The notes beneath the pieces are model-generated. The model saw only the letters and a program-made list of their open reading frames with translations. It was not told the DNA's origin and did no database searches. A program made the translations under genes and the position numbers. Shown piece after piece: positions 35,777 to 47,310 of a stretch of DNA of 64,000 nt. Source of the stretch: Agromyces terreus. Lineage in GTDB: Bacteria > Actinomycetota > Actinomycetes > Actinomycetales > Microbacteriaceae. Where the stretch lies: the NCBI RefSeq assembly GCF_009749465.1, contig NZ_WBIS01000007.1, forward strand, positions 1 to 64,000, given 5' to 3'. How positions within the stretch are numbered: the stretch's first letter is position 1; each line of letters begins with the position of its first letter.

Positions 35777-36187
35777 TCAGTTGATGATCTCGCCGCGCTC
35801 GTCCTCGCGGAGCTCGGCGAGCCGCTCCCGCCACGCCCGGAGCGCCTCGGGCGTCAGCCGTTCCCAGTCGTCGACCTCGCCGACGACCTCGAGCGGGGTG
35901 CTGCTGCGGTACGACCGCGTGGGGTTGCCCGGGAACTTCTTGTCGGTCACGTTCGGGTCGTCCTCGTATTCGCCGGTGGGCTCGACGAGGTAGACGCGCG
36001 GGGCGGCATCGCCGGGCGCGAGCTCGGCCGCCAGTCCCGCGCCGTTCGGCAGCGCGGTGAAGTAGATGTGGTTCATGACCACCTCGGGGCGGTAGTTCGA
36101 TCGGAAGCCCGCCGTGAGCCGGTCGCCGACCCGGAGATCGGCCTTCGTGCCGTGGTAGAACGGGCCGTCGTCGTGTGCTGCGTTCAC
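35777..36187 (-). CDS. arr: NAD+-rifampin ADP-ribosyltransferase (Arr)
   Basis: 136 residues, exactly the Arr size. Near-diagnostic blocks are FYHGTKADLRVGDRLTAGFR, SNYRPEVVMNHIYFTAL, RVYLVEPTGEYEDDPNVTDK and KFPGNPTRSYRS. Arr inactivates rifamycins by ADP-ribosylating the C23 hydroxyl; the NAD-site His and Asp (DDPNVTD) are present. GTG start with GAGG upstream, preceded by a good promoter at 36242-36270. Chromosomal Arr is widespread in soil Actinobacteria, and nothing here suggests a mobile cassette. No rifamycin-associated RNA polymerase protector gene is adjacent. Confidence 0.95.
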   Translation of the reverse strand: MNAAHDDGPFYHGTKADLRVGDRLTAGFRSNYRPEVVMNHIYFTALPNGAGLAAELAPGDAAPRVYLVEPTGEYEDDPNVTDKKFPGNPTRSYRSSTPLEVVGEVDDWERLTPEALRAWRERLAELREDERGEIIN

Positions 36188-36241
36188 GGTTCGCCTCGCT
36201 CCTCACCGACGGTCGGGACTCGCCGATCCGTCTCGGACTGC

Positions 36242-36270
36242 AGTATAAGAAAAGACATTCCCAGTGTCAT
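36242..36270 (-). promoter_or_regulatory. Promoter of arr with an overlapping inverted repeat
   Basis: On the minus strand, ATGACA (36270-36265) and TATACT (36247-36242) are separated by exactly 17 nt, an unusually good sigma-70-type promoter for this GC-rich sequence. The spacer overlaps GACATT-CCC-AGTGTC (36254-36268 on the plus strand), an inverted repeat with one mismatch that could be a repressor site. Confidence 0.6.
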
Positions 36271-36329
36271 TGCTGATACCGCCGGGTGATCCGGCCGACG
36301 GCACTGTCGACGATGGCGCGGCCCTCGGA

Positions 36330-38030
36330 TCACGAGCCCGCCCGCGCCAGCAGCTCCTCGCGCACCTGCCGGCGCAGCACCTTGCCGATGAGCGAGCGGG
36401 GCAGCTCGTCGAACGGCTCGATACGGCGGGGGACCTTGTAGGGCGTGAGACTCGTGCGCAGGAAGTCGCGCATGGCGGTCTCGTCGAATGCGGCGCCGTC
36501 GCGCAGTTCGACGGCCGCGGCGACGACCTCGCCGCCGTCGGCGCGTGGAAGCCCGACGGCGGCGGCGCCCCGGACGTCGGGGTGCGCGAGCAGCGCCAGC
36601 TCCACCTCGGACGGCGAGACGTTGAAGCCGCCCGTGATGATGAGCTCCTTCACCCGGTCGACGATCGTCACGAAGCCGTCGTCGGAGACGCGCACGATGT
36701 CGCCGGTGCGCAGCCAGCCGCCGGGCAGCAGCGTCTCGGCGGTCTCGGTCGGGCGGCGCCAGTACCCCTGGAACACCTGCGGCCCGCGGATGAGCAGCTC
36801 GCCCTCCTCGCCGGCGCCGCGATCGGTCTCGGGGTGCTCGGGGTCGACGACGCGGATCTCGGTGCTCGGGAACGGCACGCCGACGGTGCCCGGCCTGCGG
36901 GTCGGTCCCATCGGGTTGCCGACGGCGATCGGCGAGCTCTCGGTCATGCCGTAGCCCTCGACGAGGAGGCCGCCGGTGGCGTGCTCCCACGTGTCGACGG
37001 TCGTGACCGGCAGGCTCATCGCCCCCGAGATGGCGTAGCGGATGCGGGAGAGCGCCTTCGGGTCGGCGGCGGCCGCGGTCACGAGGGTGTCGTAGATGGG
37101 CGGCACGGCCGGCAGGAACGTGGGCGGCGAGTGGCGCGCGGCGTCGAGCACGAGTTTCGTGTCGAACTTCGGGAACAGCACGAGCCGGGCGCCGACGCTC
37201 ATCGCGGTGGTCAGGCAGAGCGTGAGCCCGTAGGCGTGGAACAGCGGAAGCACCCCGTAGAAGACCTCGTCGCCGAGGTGGAGGCCGGGCACCCACGCGC
37301 GTGACTGCATCGCGTTCGCGCGCAGGTTGCGGTGGCTGAGCACCGCGCCCTTGGGGCTGCCCGTGGTGCCGCTCGTGTACTGGAGCACGGCGGTGTCGTC
37401 GAGGGAGGGGCGCGGATGCCGCGTGCTGATCGCCCGGCGCGAGGTGAGGCGTTCCCAGGGCACGAGGCCGCGCGCACGCGGTCTCGTCGAGAGCGCCGCG
37501 CGCGAGCGCCGTGCTTGCGGGATCGGCAGTCGCAGCGCCATCCGCTTGCCGAGGGGCAGCGCCCGCGTGAGGTCGACGGCGATGATGTGCTCGGGCCGGA
37601 TGTCGCCGGGGAAGTCCGCGACGGTGTCGGCCACGTTGCTCCACACCACGGCGACGCGGGCGCCGTGGTCCTCGAACTGGTGCCGCAGTTCGGGCGGTGT
37701 GTAGAGCGGGTTGTGCTCGACGACGATCGCGCCGAGCCGCAGCGCGGCGTAGAAGGCGACGACGTGCTGCGGGCAGTTCGGCAGGATGAGCGCGACGCGG
37801 TCGCCGGCGGTCACTCCGAGCCGGCGCAGTCCCTCGGCGACGGCGCCGATCTGCGCGCCGAGGTCGTGGTAGCTCGTCTCGGCGCCGAAGAACTCGAGGG
37901 CGGTGCGCCGACGGTAGCGCTTCACCGACGCGTCCATCATGTCGACGAGCGTCTCGGCGGGTTCGTCGATCTCGGGCGGCACCCCCTCGGCGTAGTGCGC
38001 GAGCCACGGTCGGTGCTCATAGGGGTTCAT
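36330..38030 (-). CDS. Long-chain fatty acid-CoA ligase (AMP-forming)
   Basis: 566-residue adenylate-forming enzyme. P-loop-like AMP motif LQYTSGTTGSPKGAVLSHRN, A5-type LVEGYGMTESSP, A7-type GWLRTGDIVRVSDDGFVTIVD and the catalytic Lys in RSLIGKVLRR at the C-terminus are all there. FadD-type activation of a carboxylate with ATP and CoA; chain length uncertain. Start MNPYEHRPW at 38030 is chosen over an Arg-rich upstream extension. A basic stretch (QARRSRAALSTRPRARG, residues about 190-206) is an unusual insertion. Confidence 0.9.
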   Translation of the reverse strand: MNPYEHRPWLAHYAEGVPPEIDEPAETLVDMMDASVKRYRRRTALEFFGAETSYHDLGAQIGAVAEGLRRLGVTAGDRVALILPNCPQHVVAFYAALRLGAIVVEHNPLYTPPELRHQFEDHGARVAVVWSNVADTVADFPGDIRPEHIIAVDLTRALPLGKRMALRLPIPQARRSRAALSTRPRARGLVPWERLTSRRAISTRHPRPSLDDTAVLQYTSGTTGSPKGAVLSHRNLRANAMQSRAWVPGLHLGDEVFYGVLPLFHAYGLTLCLTTAMSVGARLVLFPKFDTKLVLDAARHSPPTFLPAVPPIYDTLVTAAAADPKALSRIRYAISGAMSLPVTTVDTWEHATGGLLVEGYGMTESSPIAVGNPMGPTRRPGTVGVPFPSTEIRVVDPEHPETDRGAGEEGELLIRGPQVFQGYWRRPTETAETLLPGGWLRTGDIVRVSDDGFVTIVDRVKELIITGGFNVSPSEVELALLAHPDVRGAAAVGLPRADGGEVVAAAVELRDGAAFDETAMRDFLRTSLTPYKVPRRIEPFDELPRSLIGKVLRRQVREELLARAGS

Positions 38031-38168
38031 GCTCGCCTCTCGGGCGGCCCGTCTGCGTCGGCGGCGGTTGCGACCGCCGCTGCCACGGCACATGCGGATG
38101 CCTCATCCCAGCGTAGGCGCGATCGCCGGCGCGTGCCCGTCGCCGCGAACATGCCGAGCATGCCGGAT

Positions 38169-38224
38169 GCAGGAAACGAGGACCCATCCCCGCTCCACAC
38201 GGGGGATGGGTCCTCGATTCCTGC
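38169..38224 (-). terminator. Strong terminator after the DHA2 exporter gene
   Basis: Twenty-three-base arms at 38169-38191 and 38202-38224 pair with one mismatch around a 10-nt loop; the inner GAGGACCCATCCCC/GGGGATGGGTCCTC pairing is perfect. It lies 16 bp downstream of the minus-strand exporter stop and upstream of the acyl-CoA ligase gene. Confidence 0.85.
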
Positions 38225-38239
38225 AGGTCGAACCGGCGG

Positions 38240-40641
<2,402 letters not shown>

Positions 40642-40643
40642 GA

Positions 40644-40659
40644 AGTGCAATTCTGCACT
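40644..40659. promoter_or_regulatory. Candidate operator AGTGCA-N4-TGCACT
   Basis: Perfect 6-bp inverted repeat directly upstream of the TetR start. Further half-sites of the same type lie close by: TTGCACTATC at about 40626-40635 and AGAGTGCAAAAT at about 40670-40681. The clustering suggests autoregulation of the TetR-exporter operon. Confidence 0.6.
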
Positions 40660-40714
40660 ATTCGAGCCAGAGTGCAAAATAGAGCACCAGTCGGGTTCGG
40701 CCGACGTGGGGGGT

Positions 40715-40787
40715 GCGGATATTCAGGAGATCGCGGGGCATGCCCGCTCCGGTGGACCTATAACCCCGGGATCTCCTGAATTCCCGC
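40715..40787. terminator. Long imperfect hairpin downstream of the response regulator
   Basis: Arms 40715-40738 and 40764-40787 pair with three mismatches over 24 bp; the central ATTCAGGAGATC/GATCTCCTGAAT is perfect. The loop is 25 nt. Likely terminator of the minus-strand ABC-2/two-component operon. Its ATTCAGGAGAT core resembles ATTCGGAGAT of the element at 21985-22067. Confidence 0.65.
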
Positions 40788-40809
40788 TCGCGAACCCCGC
40801 GGGCGGTCG

Positions 40810-41472
40810 TCAGAGCAGGCCGAGCTCCATCGCCTTCGTCACCGCGCGCGTGCGGTCGCCCACGTCGAGCTTCTCGAACACGTGCGCGAGGTGCGTCTTC
40901 ACGGTCGCCTCGCCGATGATGAGCATGCGGCCGATCTCGGGGTTCGACCGCCCGGCGGCCACGAGGCGCAGCACCTCGAGCTCGCGCGGCGAGAGCGCCG
41001 GGCGAGCCCCGCGGGCCGCGTCGCCCTCGCCCGCACCGCCGGCCGGGCCGCCCCGCAGCCGCGACACGAGTTTCGTCGCGATCGACGGGGCGAGCGCCGT
41101 CTCGCCCGCCGCGACCGCCCGGATGCCGGCCAGGATCTCCTCCTGGGGTGCGGCCTTCAACAGGTAGCCGCTCGCGCCCGCCTCGATCGCGCCGAGGATG
41201 TGCTCGTCGGTCTCGTACGTCGTGAGCACGAGCACGCGCGTGCCTGGCGCCTCCGCGACGATGCGCGCGGTCGCCGCAGCGCCGTCGAGGTTCGGCATCC
41301 GCAGGTCCATGAGCACGAGGTCGGGTCGCAGCCCGAGGGCGAGCTCCACGGCCATGGCGCCGTCGGATGCCTCGCCGATCACCTCGAGGCCCTCGACCGA
41401 CCCGAGCAGGCCGACGATGCCCGCGCGTACGATCGGGTGGTCGTCGGCGACGACGATGCGGATGCCGCTCAT
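40810..41472 (-). CDS. NarL/LuxR-type response regulator of the ABC-2 operon
   Basis: 220 residues: receiver with VVADDHPIVRAG, phospho-Asp in DLVLMDLRMPN and GYLLKAAPQEE, then LuxR HTH (LSPRELEVLRLVAAGRSNPEIGRMLIIGEATVKTHLA, in part). ATG overlaps the kinase stop by 4 bp. Last gene of the ATPase, permease, kinase, regulator operon, and presumably its activator. Confidence 0.93.
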   Translation of the reverse strand: MSGIRIVVADDHPIVRAGIVGLLGSVEGLEVIGEASDGAMAVELALGLRPDLVLMDLRMPNLDGAAATARIVAEAPGTRVLVLTTYETDEHILGAIEAGASGYLLKAAPQEEILAGIRAVAAGETALAPSIATKLVSRLRGGPAGGAGEGDAARGARPALSPRELEVLRLVAAGRSNPEIGRMLIIGEATVKTHLAHVFEKLDVGDRTRAVTKAMELGLL

Positions 41473-42677
41473 CGCGTCTCCTCCGCCGTCGCGGTCCGTC
41501 TCGGCACGGTGACGCGGAGCAGCGCCCCGCCGCCCTCGGCCGGGCCGAACGCGAAGGAGCCGCCCACGAGGGCGGCGCGGTCGCGCAGCCCCGCGAGCCC
41601 GAAACCGCCCGGGCCGGTTCCTCCGGCATCTCCGGCACCGCCAGCCTCGCCGTGGGCGGTCGGGCCGACGCCGTCGTCGCGGACGGTCAGCACGACGCCG
41701 TCGGCCGAGTCCTCGACGGTGATCCACGCGGTCGCCGCCTGCGCGTGCTTGCGCACGTTCGCGAGCCCCTCCTGGGCGCACCGCAGCACCACGACCTCGA
41801 GCTCGCGGTCGAGCCCGGTCGCGTCGGCCTGTACGCGCACGACCGTTCCGGTCTCGCGCTCGAACGCGGCCGCGAGGCGGTCGAGCGAGGCGGCGAGCCC
41901 GCCGTCGGCGGTCACGGGCGCGATGGTCGCGACGAGCCCCCGCGCCTCGGTCAGGGCCTCGCGCGCCATCTCCTCGATGAGCGAGACATCCGCTCGGACG
42001 GATGCCGCGGCGGGACCGTCGACGGCCGTGAGCCGGTTCCCGGCCCGCTGCGCCACCATCACGAGGCCGGTGAGGCTCTGCGCGATGGTGTCGTGGATCT
42101 CGCGCGCGAGCCGCGCCCGCTCCTCGCCGACGCCGGCCTCGCGGTGCAGCGCCGCGAGCTCGCCCTGCACGGACTGCAGGTCGGCCAGCAGCCGCGCCCG
42201 CTCGTCGCCGTACTCCGCGATGCGCGTGATCCAGAGCCCGAGCGCGAGGGCGAAGCCGAGCGAGAGGGCGCCGACCGTCAGCCCGGTGACGATGCCCGCG
42301 GCGCCGAAGTGGAGCACGTAGCCGATGACGATGCCCGTCGCGAGGATGCCGTTGCCGATCACCGCCCTGCGGGTGTCGGGCGCCGTGATCCAGAGGAAGG
42401 GGTACGCGAACGCCTGGAGCATCGCGAAGGAGGGCTCCGCCGCCGTGCCGGCGACGGACAGCGCGGTGAGCACGATCACGATCGCGACGTAGTGCCGTGG
42501 GCCGTCGTCGCCGCCGATGCGGCCGCGCAGGTACAGCGCGTAGGCGAGGAGGAACGCCGCGGTCACCGCCCAGGTCGCCACGTCGTCGGCGCCGTAGGGC
42601 GGATCGACCAGCCCGACGAGCACCGTGACGAGCGCGACCGCGAGCGCCGCGGCATCCCACCATCGCCGGTTCACCAT
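41469..42677 (-). CDS. Sensor histidine kinase (DesK/NarL class) of the ABC-2 operon
   Basis: 402 residues: five to six N-terminal TM helices (to about residue 150), then HisKA_3 dimerisation domain with the His in RARLAREIHDTIAQSLTGLV and an HATPase domain ending GGFGLAGLRDRAALVGGSF. A Gly/Ala-rich loop (EAGGAGDAGGTGPGG) is inserted before the G2 box. Pairs with the regulator encoded downstream. Kinase-linked ABC-2 transporters of this sort usually respond to envelope-active compounds; that is family knowledge, not seen here. Confidence 0.92.
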   Translation of the reverse strand: MVNRRWWDAAALAVALVTVLVGLVDPPYGADDVATWAVTAAFLLAYALYLRGRIGGDDGPRHYVAIVIVLTALSVAGTAAEPSFAMLQAFAYPFLWITAPDTRRAVIGNGILATGIVIGYVLHFGAAGIVTGLTVGALSLGFALALGLWITRIAEYGDERARLLADLQSVQGELAALHREAGVGEERARLAREIHDTIAQSLTGLVMVAQRAGNRLTAVDGPAAASVRADVSLIEEMAREALTEARGLVATIAPVTADGGLAASLDRLAAAFERETGTVVRVQADATGLDRELEVVVLRCAQEGLANVRKHAQAATAWITVEDSADGVVLTVRDDGVGPTAHGEAGGAGDAGGTGPGGFGLAGLRDRAALVGGSFAFGPAEGGGALLRVTVPRRTATAEETR

Positions 42678-42715
42678 GCGGTCAGGCTCCCATACCGTGC
42701 CGCGCCGGGGCGAGT

Positions 42716-43525
42716 TCAGGCATCGCGCCGGATCCAGCGGAACGTGAGGCGGCTGAGCACGAGTCCGACGACGAGCCAGACGAGCAGCGCGACGGCGACG
42801 CCGGGAAGGTTCCACGACTCGTTCTGCTCGAGCGCCTCCCACCCCTCGGGGAGGAACACCGCCCGCATGCCCTGCGCGATCCACTTCAGCGGGAAGATGC
42901 TCGCGATGTTCTGGAGCCAGTCGGGCAGCATGTTCCACTGCAGGTAGACCCCCGAGATGAACTGCAGGATCAGCCCGATCGGGATCACGACGGCCGCGGC
43001 GCTCTTGCCCGAGCGCGGCAGCGCCGAGAGCGCGATGCCGAGCAGCGCGCACGTGGTCAGGCCGAGCACGAACACCCATGCGAACGTGAGCCACTTCTCG
43101 GGCTCCGTCGGCAGTTCGATGCCGAGCACGAGCCAGCCGGCGAGGATCAGCAGCCCCGCCTGCAGGGTGCCGGTCGCGAAGACCTGGCCGATCTTGCCGG
43201 CGAAGTACGCGATCGGCGAGAGCGGGGTGCCGCCGAGCCGCTTGAGCGTGCCGTTCGACTTCTCGAGGGCGATGTCGACGGCGAGGTTCTGCACGCCCGA
43301 CAGGAAGATGCCCGAGGACACCATCGCCGGCAGGTAGAGGGCAGCGATCGAGATCTCGGAACCGGGAGGGCCGACCTCGCCGGAGGTGCTGAACGCGGCC
43401 GAGAAGATCGCGAGCATGACGAACGGGAAGAGGAAGGTGAAGAACAGCGTGTCGGGCGCGCGGAAGTACATCTTCGTCTCGACGCCGATGCGCGCCGTGC
43501 CCTGGGTCATCAGTCCGGCGGTCAT
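42716..43525 (-). CDS. ABC-2 type transporter permease
   Basis: 269 residues with about six TM helices: FFTFLFPFVMLAIFSAAF, a conserved ALEKSNGTLKRLGGTPLSPIAYFAGK segment (in part) characteristic of drug-export ABC-2 permeases, and LQFISGVYLQWNMLP. ATG overlaps the ATPase stop by 4 bp. Forms the membrane channel of an exporter with the ATPase encoded upstream. Confidence 0.92.
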   Translation of the reverse strand: MTAGLMTQGTARIGVETKMYFRAPDTLFFTFLFPFVMLAIFSAAFSTSGEVGPPGSEISIAALYLPAMVSSGIFLSGVQNLAVDIALEKSNGTLKRLGGTPLSPIAYFAGKIGQVFATGTLQAGLLILAGWLVLGIELPTEPEKWLTFAWVFVLGLTTCALLGIALSALPRSGKSAAAVVIPIGLILQFISGVYLQWNMLPDWLQNIASIFPLKWIAQGMRAVFLPEGWEALEQNESWNLPGVAVALLVWLVVGLVLSRLTFRWIRRDA

Positions 43526-44430
43526 GCGACGGCCTCCTCGTTCGTGTCGGCGGCAGCGGCGTCGGGATCGGCGCCCGCGCTCCGCACGAGCCCGAGGTAG
43601 ACGTCCTCGAGCGTCGGGCGGATCACCTCGAGCGCCCGCGGCTCGCCGCCCAATGCGCCGACCATGGATGCCACGACCCGCCCGGGCTCGTGCGTGCGCA
43701 CCTCGTGCGGTCGGCCCTCCGCGTCGTTCCACCGCACGACGGGGACCCTGGCCTCGGCGCCGCCGATCTCGTGGATGCCGCCGACGTCGACGAGGCGACC
43801 CCCGGCGATGACGCCGGCGCGGTCGGCGAGCTGCGCGGCCTCGTCGAGGTAATGGGTGGTGAGCACGATGGTCGTGCCCTCGGCCTTCAGCGAACGGATC
43901 AGCCCCCAGAACTGGCGGCGCGCCTCGGGGTCGAAACCGGTGGTCGGCTCGTCGAGGAACAGCAGTTCGGGGCGCCCGACGATGCCGAGCGCGACGTCCA
44001 CGCGCCGCTGCTGTCCGCCCGAGAGCTTCGAGACGCGCATGTTCGCCTTCGCCTCGAGGCCGACGGCCGCGATCACGTCGTCGACGTCGCGCGGGTCGGG
44101 GTAGAGCCGCGCGAAGTGCTTCAGCACCTCGCGCACCGTCAGCAGTCCGGTCTCGCCGCCGGTCTGCAGCACGATGCCGAGGCGGGCCTTCCAGTCGCGG
44201 CCGCCGTGGGCCGGATCGACGCCGAGCACGTCGACCTCGCCCGCCGTGCGCGAGCGGTAGCCCTCGAGGATCTCGACGGTCGTCGACTTGCCCGCGCCGT
44301 TCGGGCCGAGCAGCGCGAACGTCTCGCCGCGACGGATGTCGAGGTCGATGCCGTCGACCGCGACCACGCCGCCGTAGACCTTGCGGAGCCCGCGGATGCG
44401 GACCGCGGTGCCGGTTGGTGGAGATTGCAT
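43522..44430 (-). CDS. ABC-2 exporter ATP-binding protein
   Basis: 302 residues: Walker A LLGPNGAGKSTTVE, Q-loop VLQTGG, signature SKLSGGQQRRVDVAL, Walker B LLFLDEPTTGFD and H-loop LTTHYLDEAAQLADR. DrrA/CcmA-like class. Start MQSPPTG at 44430 is preferred to 44490, since the extension is low-complexity and has no ribosome site. First gene of the operon; likely export of an antibiotic, lipid or peptide. Confidence 0.93.
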   Translation of the reverse strand: MQSPPTGTAVRIRGLRKVYGGVVAVDGIDLDIRRGETFALLGPNGAGKSTTVEILEGYRSRTAGEVDVLGVDPAHGGRDWKARLGIVLQTGGETGLLTVREVLKHFARLYPDPRDVDDVIAAVGLEAKANMRVSKLSGGQQRRVDVALGIVGRPELLFLDEPTTGFDPEARRQFWGLIRSLKAEGTTIVLTTHYLDEAAQLADRAGVIAGGRLVDVGGIHEIGGAEARVPVVRWNDAEGRPHEVRTHEPGRVVASMVGALGGEPRALEVIRPTLEDVYLGLVRSAGADPDAAAADTNEEAVA

Positions 44431-44580
44431 GCTCCGAGCCTGCCCTGCCGGGCCGCCGCGCAACAGCCCTCGACCGGTCGATGCGGGCATCCGCCGATCG
44501 GGGGATGCCCGCCCGGGGCGTGCGTTTCACGCCCCGTCATCCGATTTCGACGCCGACGGCAACGCGGCTAGTTTCGAAGC

Positions 44581-47304
44581 ATGCCCAACCCCATGGAATC
44601 CGCCTACGACCGCGACCGCGAACTCGTCGTCAGCGACATCGACGCCCGGTTCCGCGCCGACGTGAGCCTGCTCGGCGGGCTGCTCGGCACGATCCTCGTC
44701 GAGGCCGGCGGGCAGAGCCTGTTCGACGACGTCGAGCGGCTGCGGCACGCGGCGATCGACGCCTACGAGACGCGCGACGACGAGGCGCTCGCGGCCGCCG
44801 AGCGCATCGCGGCCTCGTTCGATCCGGCCCGCGCCGAGCAGGTCGCGCGGGCGTTCACCGTGTACTTCCACCTCGTGAACCTCGCCGAAGAGCACCAGCG
44901 CGTGCGCATCCTCCGGGCGCGTGCCGAGCAGCGCGAGCGCGCCTCCCGCGACGGCGCGACGGCGACCGGGGCGGCCGCGAACGGCGGCGCGATCGGCGCG
45001 GCCGGCGCCGACGGCTCGCTGTCGGCCGCGATCCGCCGCCTCGTCGACGAGGTCGGCGCCGACGAGGCCCGCTCCCGCGTCGCCGGGCTGCGATTCCACC
45101 CCGTGCTCACGGCGCACCCGACCGAGGCGCGCCGTCGCGCCGTCGCCTCCGCGATCCGTCGCATCGGCGAACTCGTCGACGAGCGCGACGACCTTGCCCC
45201 GGGCGACCGCACCGAGGCCGAGGTCGACCGTCGCCTGCTCGAGGAGATCGAGGTGCTCTGGCGCACGGCGCCCATCCGCACCACGCGGCCGACGCCGCTC
45301 GACGAGGTGCGCACCGCGATGGGCGTCTTCGACCAGACCCTCTTCGAGGTCGTGCCGCAGGTCTACCGCAGCATCGACGACCGCCTCCAGTCGGATGCCG
45401 CGGGCCGCGTCGCGCCCGTCGCGCCGGCGTTCCTCCGGGTCGGCAGCTGGATCGGCGGCGACCGAGACGGCAACCCGTTCGTGACGTCCGAGATCACGCG
45501 CGAGGCGGCCCACATCGCGGCCGAGCACGTGCTCCTCGGGCTCGAGCGGGCCGCGACGCGCATCGGCCGGACCCTCACGCTCGACGCGAGCGAGACCCCT
45601 CCTTCCGATGAGCTGCTCGAACTGCTCGCCGCCCAGCAGGAGCTCGCACCGCAGGTCACCGCGAGCATCGGCACCCGCGCCCCGCACGAGCCGCACCGCC
45701 GGGTGCTCCTCGTCGTGGCCGAGCGCATCGCGGCCACACGACGCGGCGACGCCGAACTCGGGTACGCGGGGCCCGAGGCGCTGCTCGACGACCTGCACGT
45801 GCTGCAGCGCTCGCTCCGCCACGGCGGCGCCCTCCGCAGCGCGAACGGCGAGCTCCAGCACCTCGTCTGGCAGGCCGAGACCTTCGGGTTCCACCTCGCC
45901 GAGCTCGAGGTGCGCCAGCACTCGAAGGTGCACCGGCAGGCGCTCGCCGAGATCCGCGAGGGCGGCGAGCGCGGCGAGATGACCGAGGAGGTGCTCTCGC
46001 TGTTCCGGGTCATCGCCGAACTGCAGGGCCGCTTCGGCGTGCGCACCGTGCGCCGCTACATCGTGTCGTTCACGCAGAGTGCCGAAGACCTCGCGAACGT
46101 GTACGCGCTCGCCGAGGCCGCGCTCGGGCCGCAGGCGGCCGACGTCGCGATCGACGTCGTGCCCCTGTTCGAGACGTTCGCCGACCTCGAGGCGAGCGTC
46201 GACATCCTCGACGGCATGCTCGAGCTCGAGCCGGTGCAGGCTCGCCTCGCGGCGACCGGCCGGCAGATCGAGGTCATGCTCGGCTACTCCGACTCCTCGA
46301 AGGACGTCGGCCCCGTGTCGGCGACGCTGGCCCTGCATCGTGCGCAGGCGCGCATCGCCGCCTGGGCCGACCGCAACGACATCGAGCTCACCCTCTTCCA
46401 CGGCCGCGGCGGCGCGCTCGGACGCGGCGGCGGGCCCGCCAACGAGGCCGTGCTCGCGCAGCCCGCCGGCTCGGTCGACGGGCGGCTCAAGATCACCGAG
46501 CAGGGCGAGGTCATCTTCGCCCAGTACGGCGACCCGGCGATCGCGAGGCGTCACCTCGAGCAGATGGCCTCGGCCGCGCTGCTCGCCGGAAGCCCGTCGA
46601 ACGAGGCCCGCAACCGCGCCGCCGACGAACGGTTCGCCGCCCTCGCCGAGACGCTCGACGACACCTCGCGGGCCCGGTTCCACGCGCTCGTCAAGGCCGA
46701 CGGCTTCGCCCCGTGGTTCGCCGACGTGACGCCCATGGAGGAGATCGGCCACCTCGCGCTCGGTTCGCGTCCGGCGCGTCGCGGGCTCTCGGTCGAGTCC
46801 CTCGACGACCTGCGCGCCATCCCGTGGGTGTTCTCGTGGAGCCAGGCCCGCATCAACCTCGCCGCCTGGTTCGGTCTCGGCACCGCGCTCGAAGCCGTGG
46901 GCGATGAGCAGCTGCTGCGCGAGGCGTACGCCGAGTGGCCGCTGTTCACGGCCATGATCGACAACTTCTCGATGTCGCTCGCGAAGACCGACGAGCGCAT
47001 CGCGGCACGCTACCTCGCGCTCGGCGACCGCGACGACCTCGCCGGGCTCGTGCTCGACGAGATGCGGCTCACGAAGCAGTGGCTCGGCCGGGTGACGCAG
47101 AGCGACGAACTGCTCGTCGCGCGCCCGGTGCTCGCGAAGGCCGTGCGCCTGCGCAGCCCCTACGTCGACGCGCTGTCGCTGCTGCAGCTCCGCGCGCTCG
47201 CCGCGGTGCGGGCCGGCGAGGCCGACCTGCCGAGCGACGACCACCACCGGCTGCTGCTGCTGACCGTCAACGGCGTCGCCGCCGGCGTGCAGAACACGGG
47301 CTGA
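44581..47304 (+). CDS. ppc: Phosphoenolpyruvate carboxylase
   Basis: 907 residues, normal length. Catalytic His at about residue 179 in PVLTAHPTEARRR, RVGSWIGGDRDGNPFVT, the glycine-rich HGRGGALGRGGGPANEAV loop and EQGEVIFAQYG are all intact; it ends TGVQNTG, the conserved C-terminus. Carboxylates PEP to oxaloacetate, an anaplerotic reaction in the cytoplasm. A low-complexity Ala/Gly insertion lies at about residues 125-145. TAGTTT at 44569-44574 is 6 nt before the ATG, so the message is probably leaderless. Confidence 0.97.
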   Translation: MPNPMESAYDRDRELVVSDIDARFRADVSLLGGLLGTILVEAGGQSLFDDVERLRHAAIDAYETRDDEALAAAERIAASFDPARAEQVARAFTVYFHLVNLAEEHQRVRILRARAEQRERASRDGATATGAAANGGAIGAAGADGSLSAAIRRLVDEVGADEARSRVAGLRFHPVLTAHPTEARRRAVASAIRRIGELVDERDDLAPGDRTEAEVDRRLLEEIEVLWRTAPIRTTRPTPLDEVRTAMGVFDQTLFEVVPQVYRSIDDRLQSDAAGRVAPVAPAFLRVGSWIGGDRDGNPFVTSEITREAAHIAAEHVLLGLERAATRIGRTLTLDASETPPSDELLELLAAQQELAPQVTASIGTRAPHEPHRRVLLVVAERIAATRRGDAELGYAGPEALLDDLHVLQRSLRHGGALRSANGELQHLVWQAETFGFHLAELEVRQHSKVHRQALAEIREGGERGEMTEEVLSLFRVIAELQGRFGVRTVRRYIVSFTQSAEDLANVYALAEAALGPQAADVAIDVVPLFETFADLEASVDILDGMLELEPVQARLAATGRQIEVMLGYSDSSKDVGPVSATLALHRAQARIAAWADRNDIELTLFHGRGGALGRGGGPANEAVLAQPAGSVDGRLKITEQGEVIFAQYGDPAIARRHLEQMASAALLAGSPSNEARNRAADERFAALAETLDDTSRARFHALVKADGFAPWFADVTPMEEIGHLALGSRPARRGLSVESLDDLRAIPWVFSWSQARINLAAWFGLGTALEAVGDEQLLREAYAEWPLFTAMIDNFSMSLAKTDERIAARYLALGDRDDLAGLVLDEMRLTKQWLGRVTQSDELLVARPVLAKAVRLRSPYVDALSLLQLRALAAVRAGEADLPSDDHHRLLLLTVNGVAAGVQNTG

Positions 47305-47310
47305 GCGGGC

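Noticed and set aside
35777-36187. arr as part of an integron cassette
   Set aside because: No attC-like site, integrase or neighbouring cassettes; base composition matches the surroundings.
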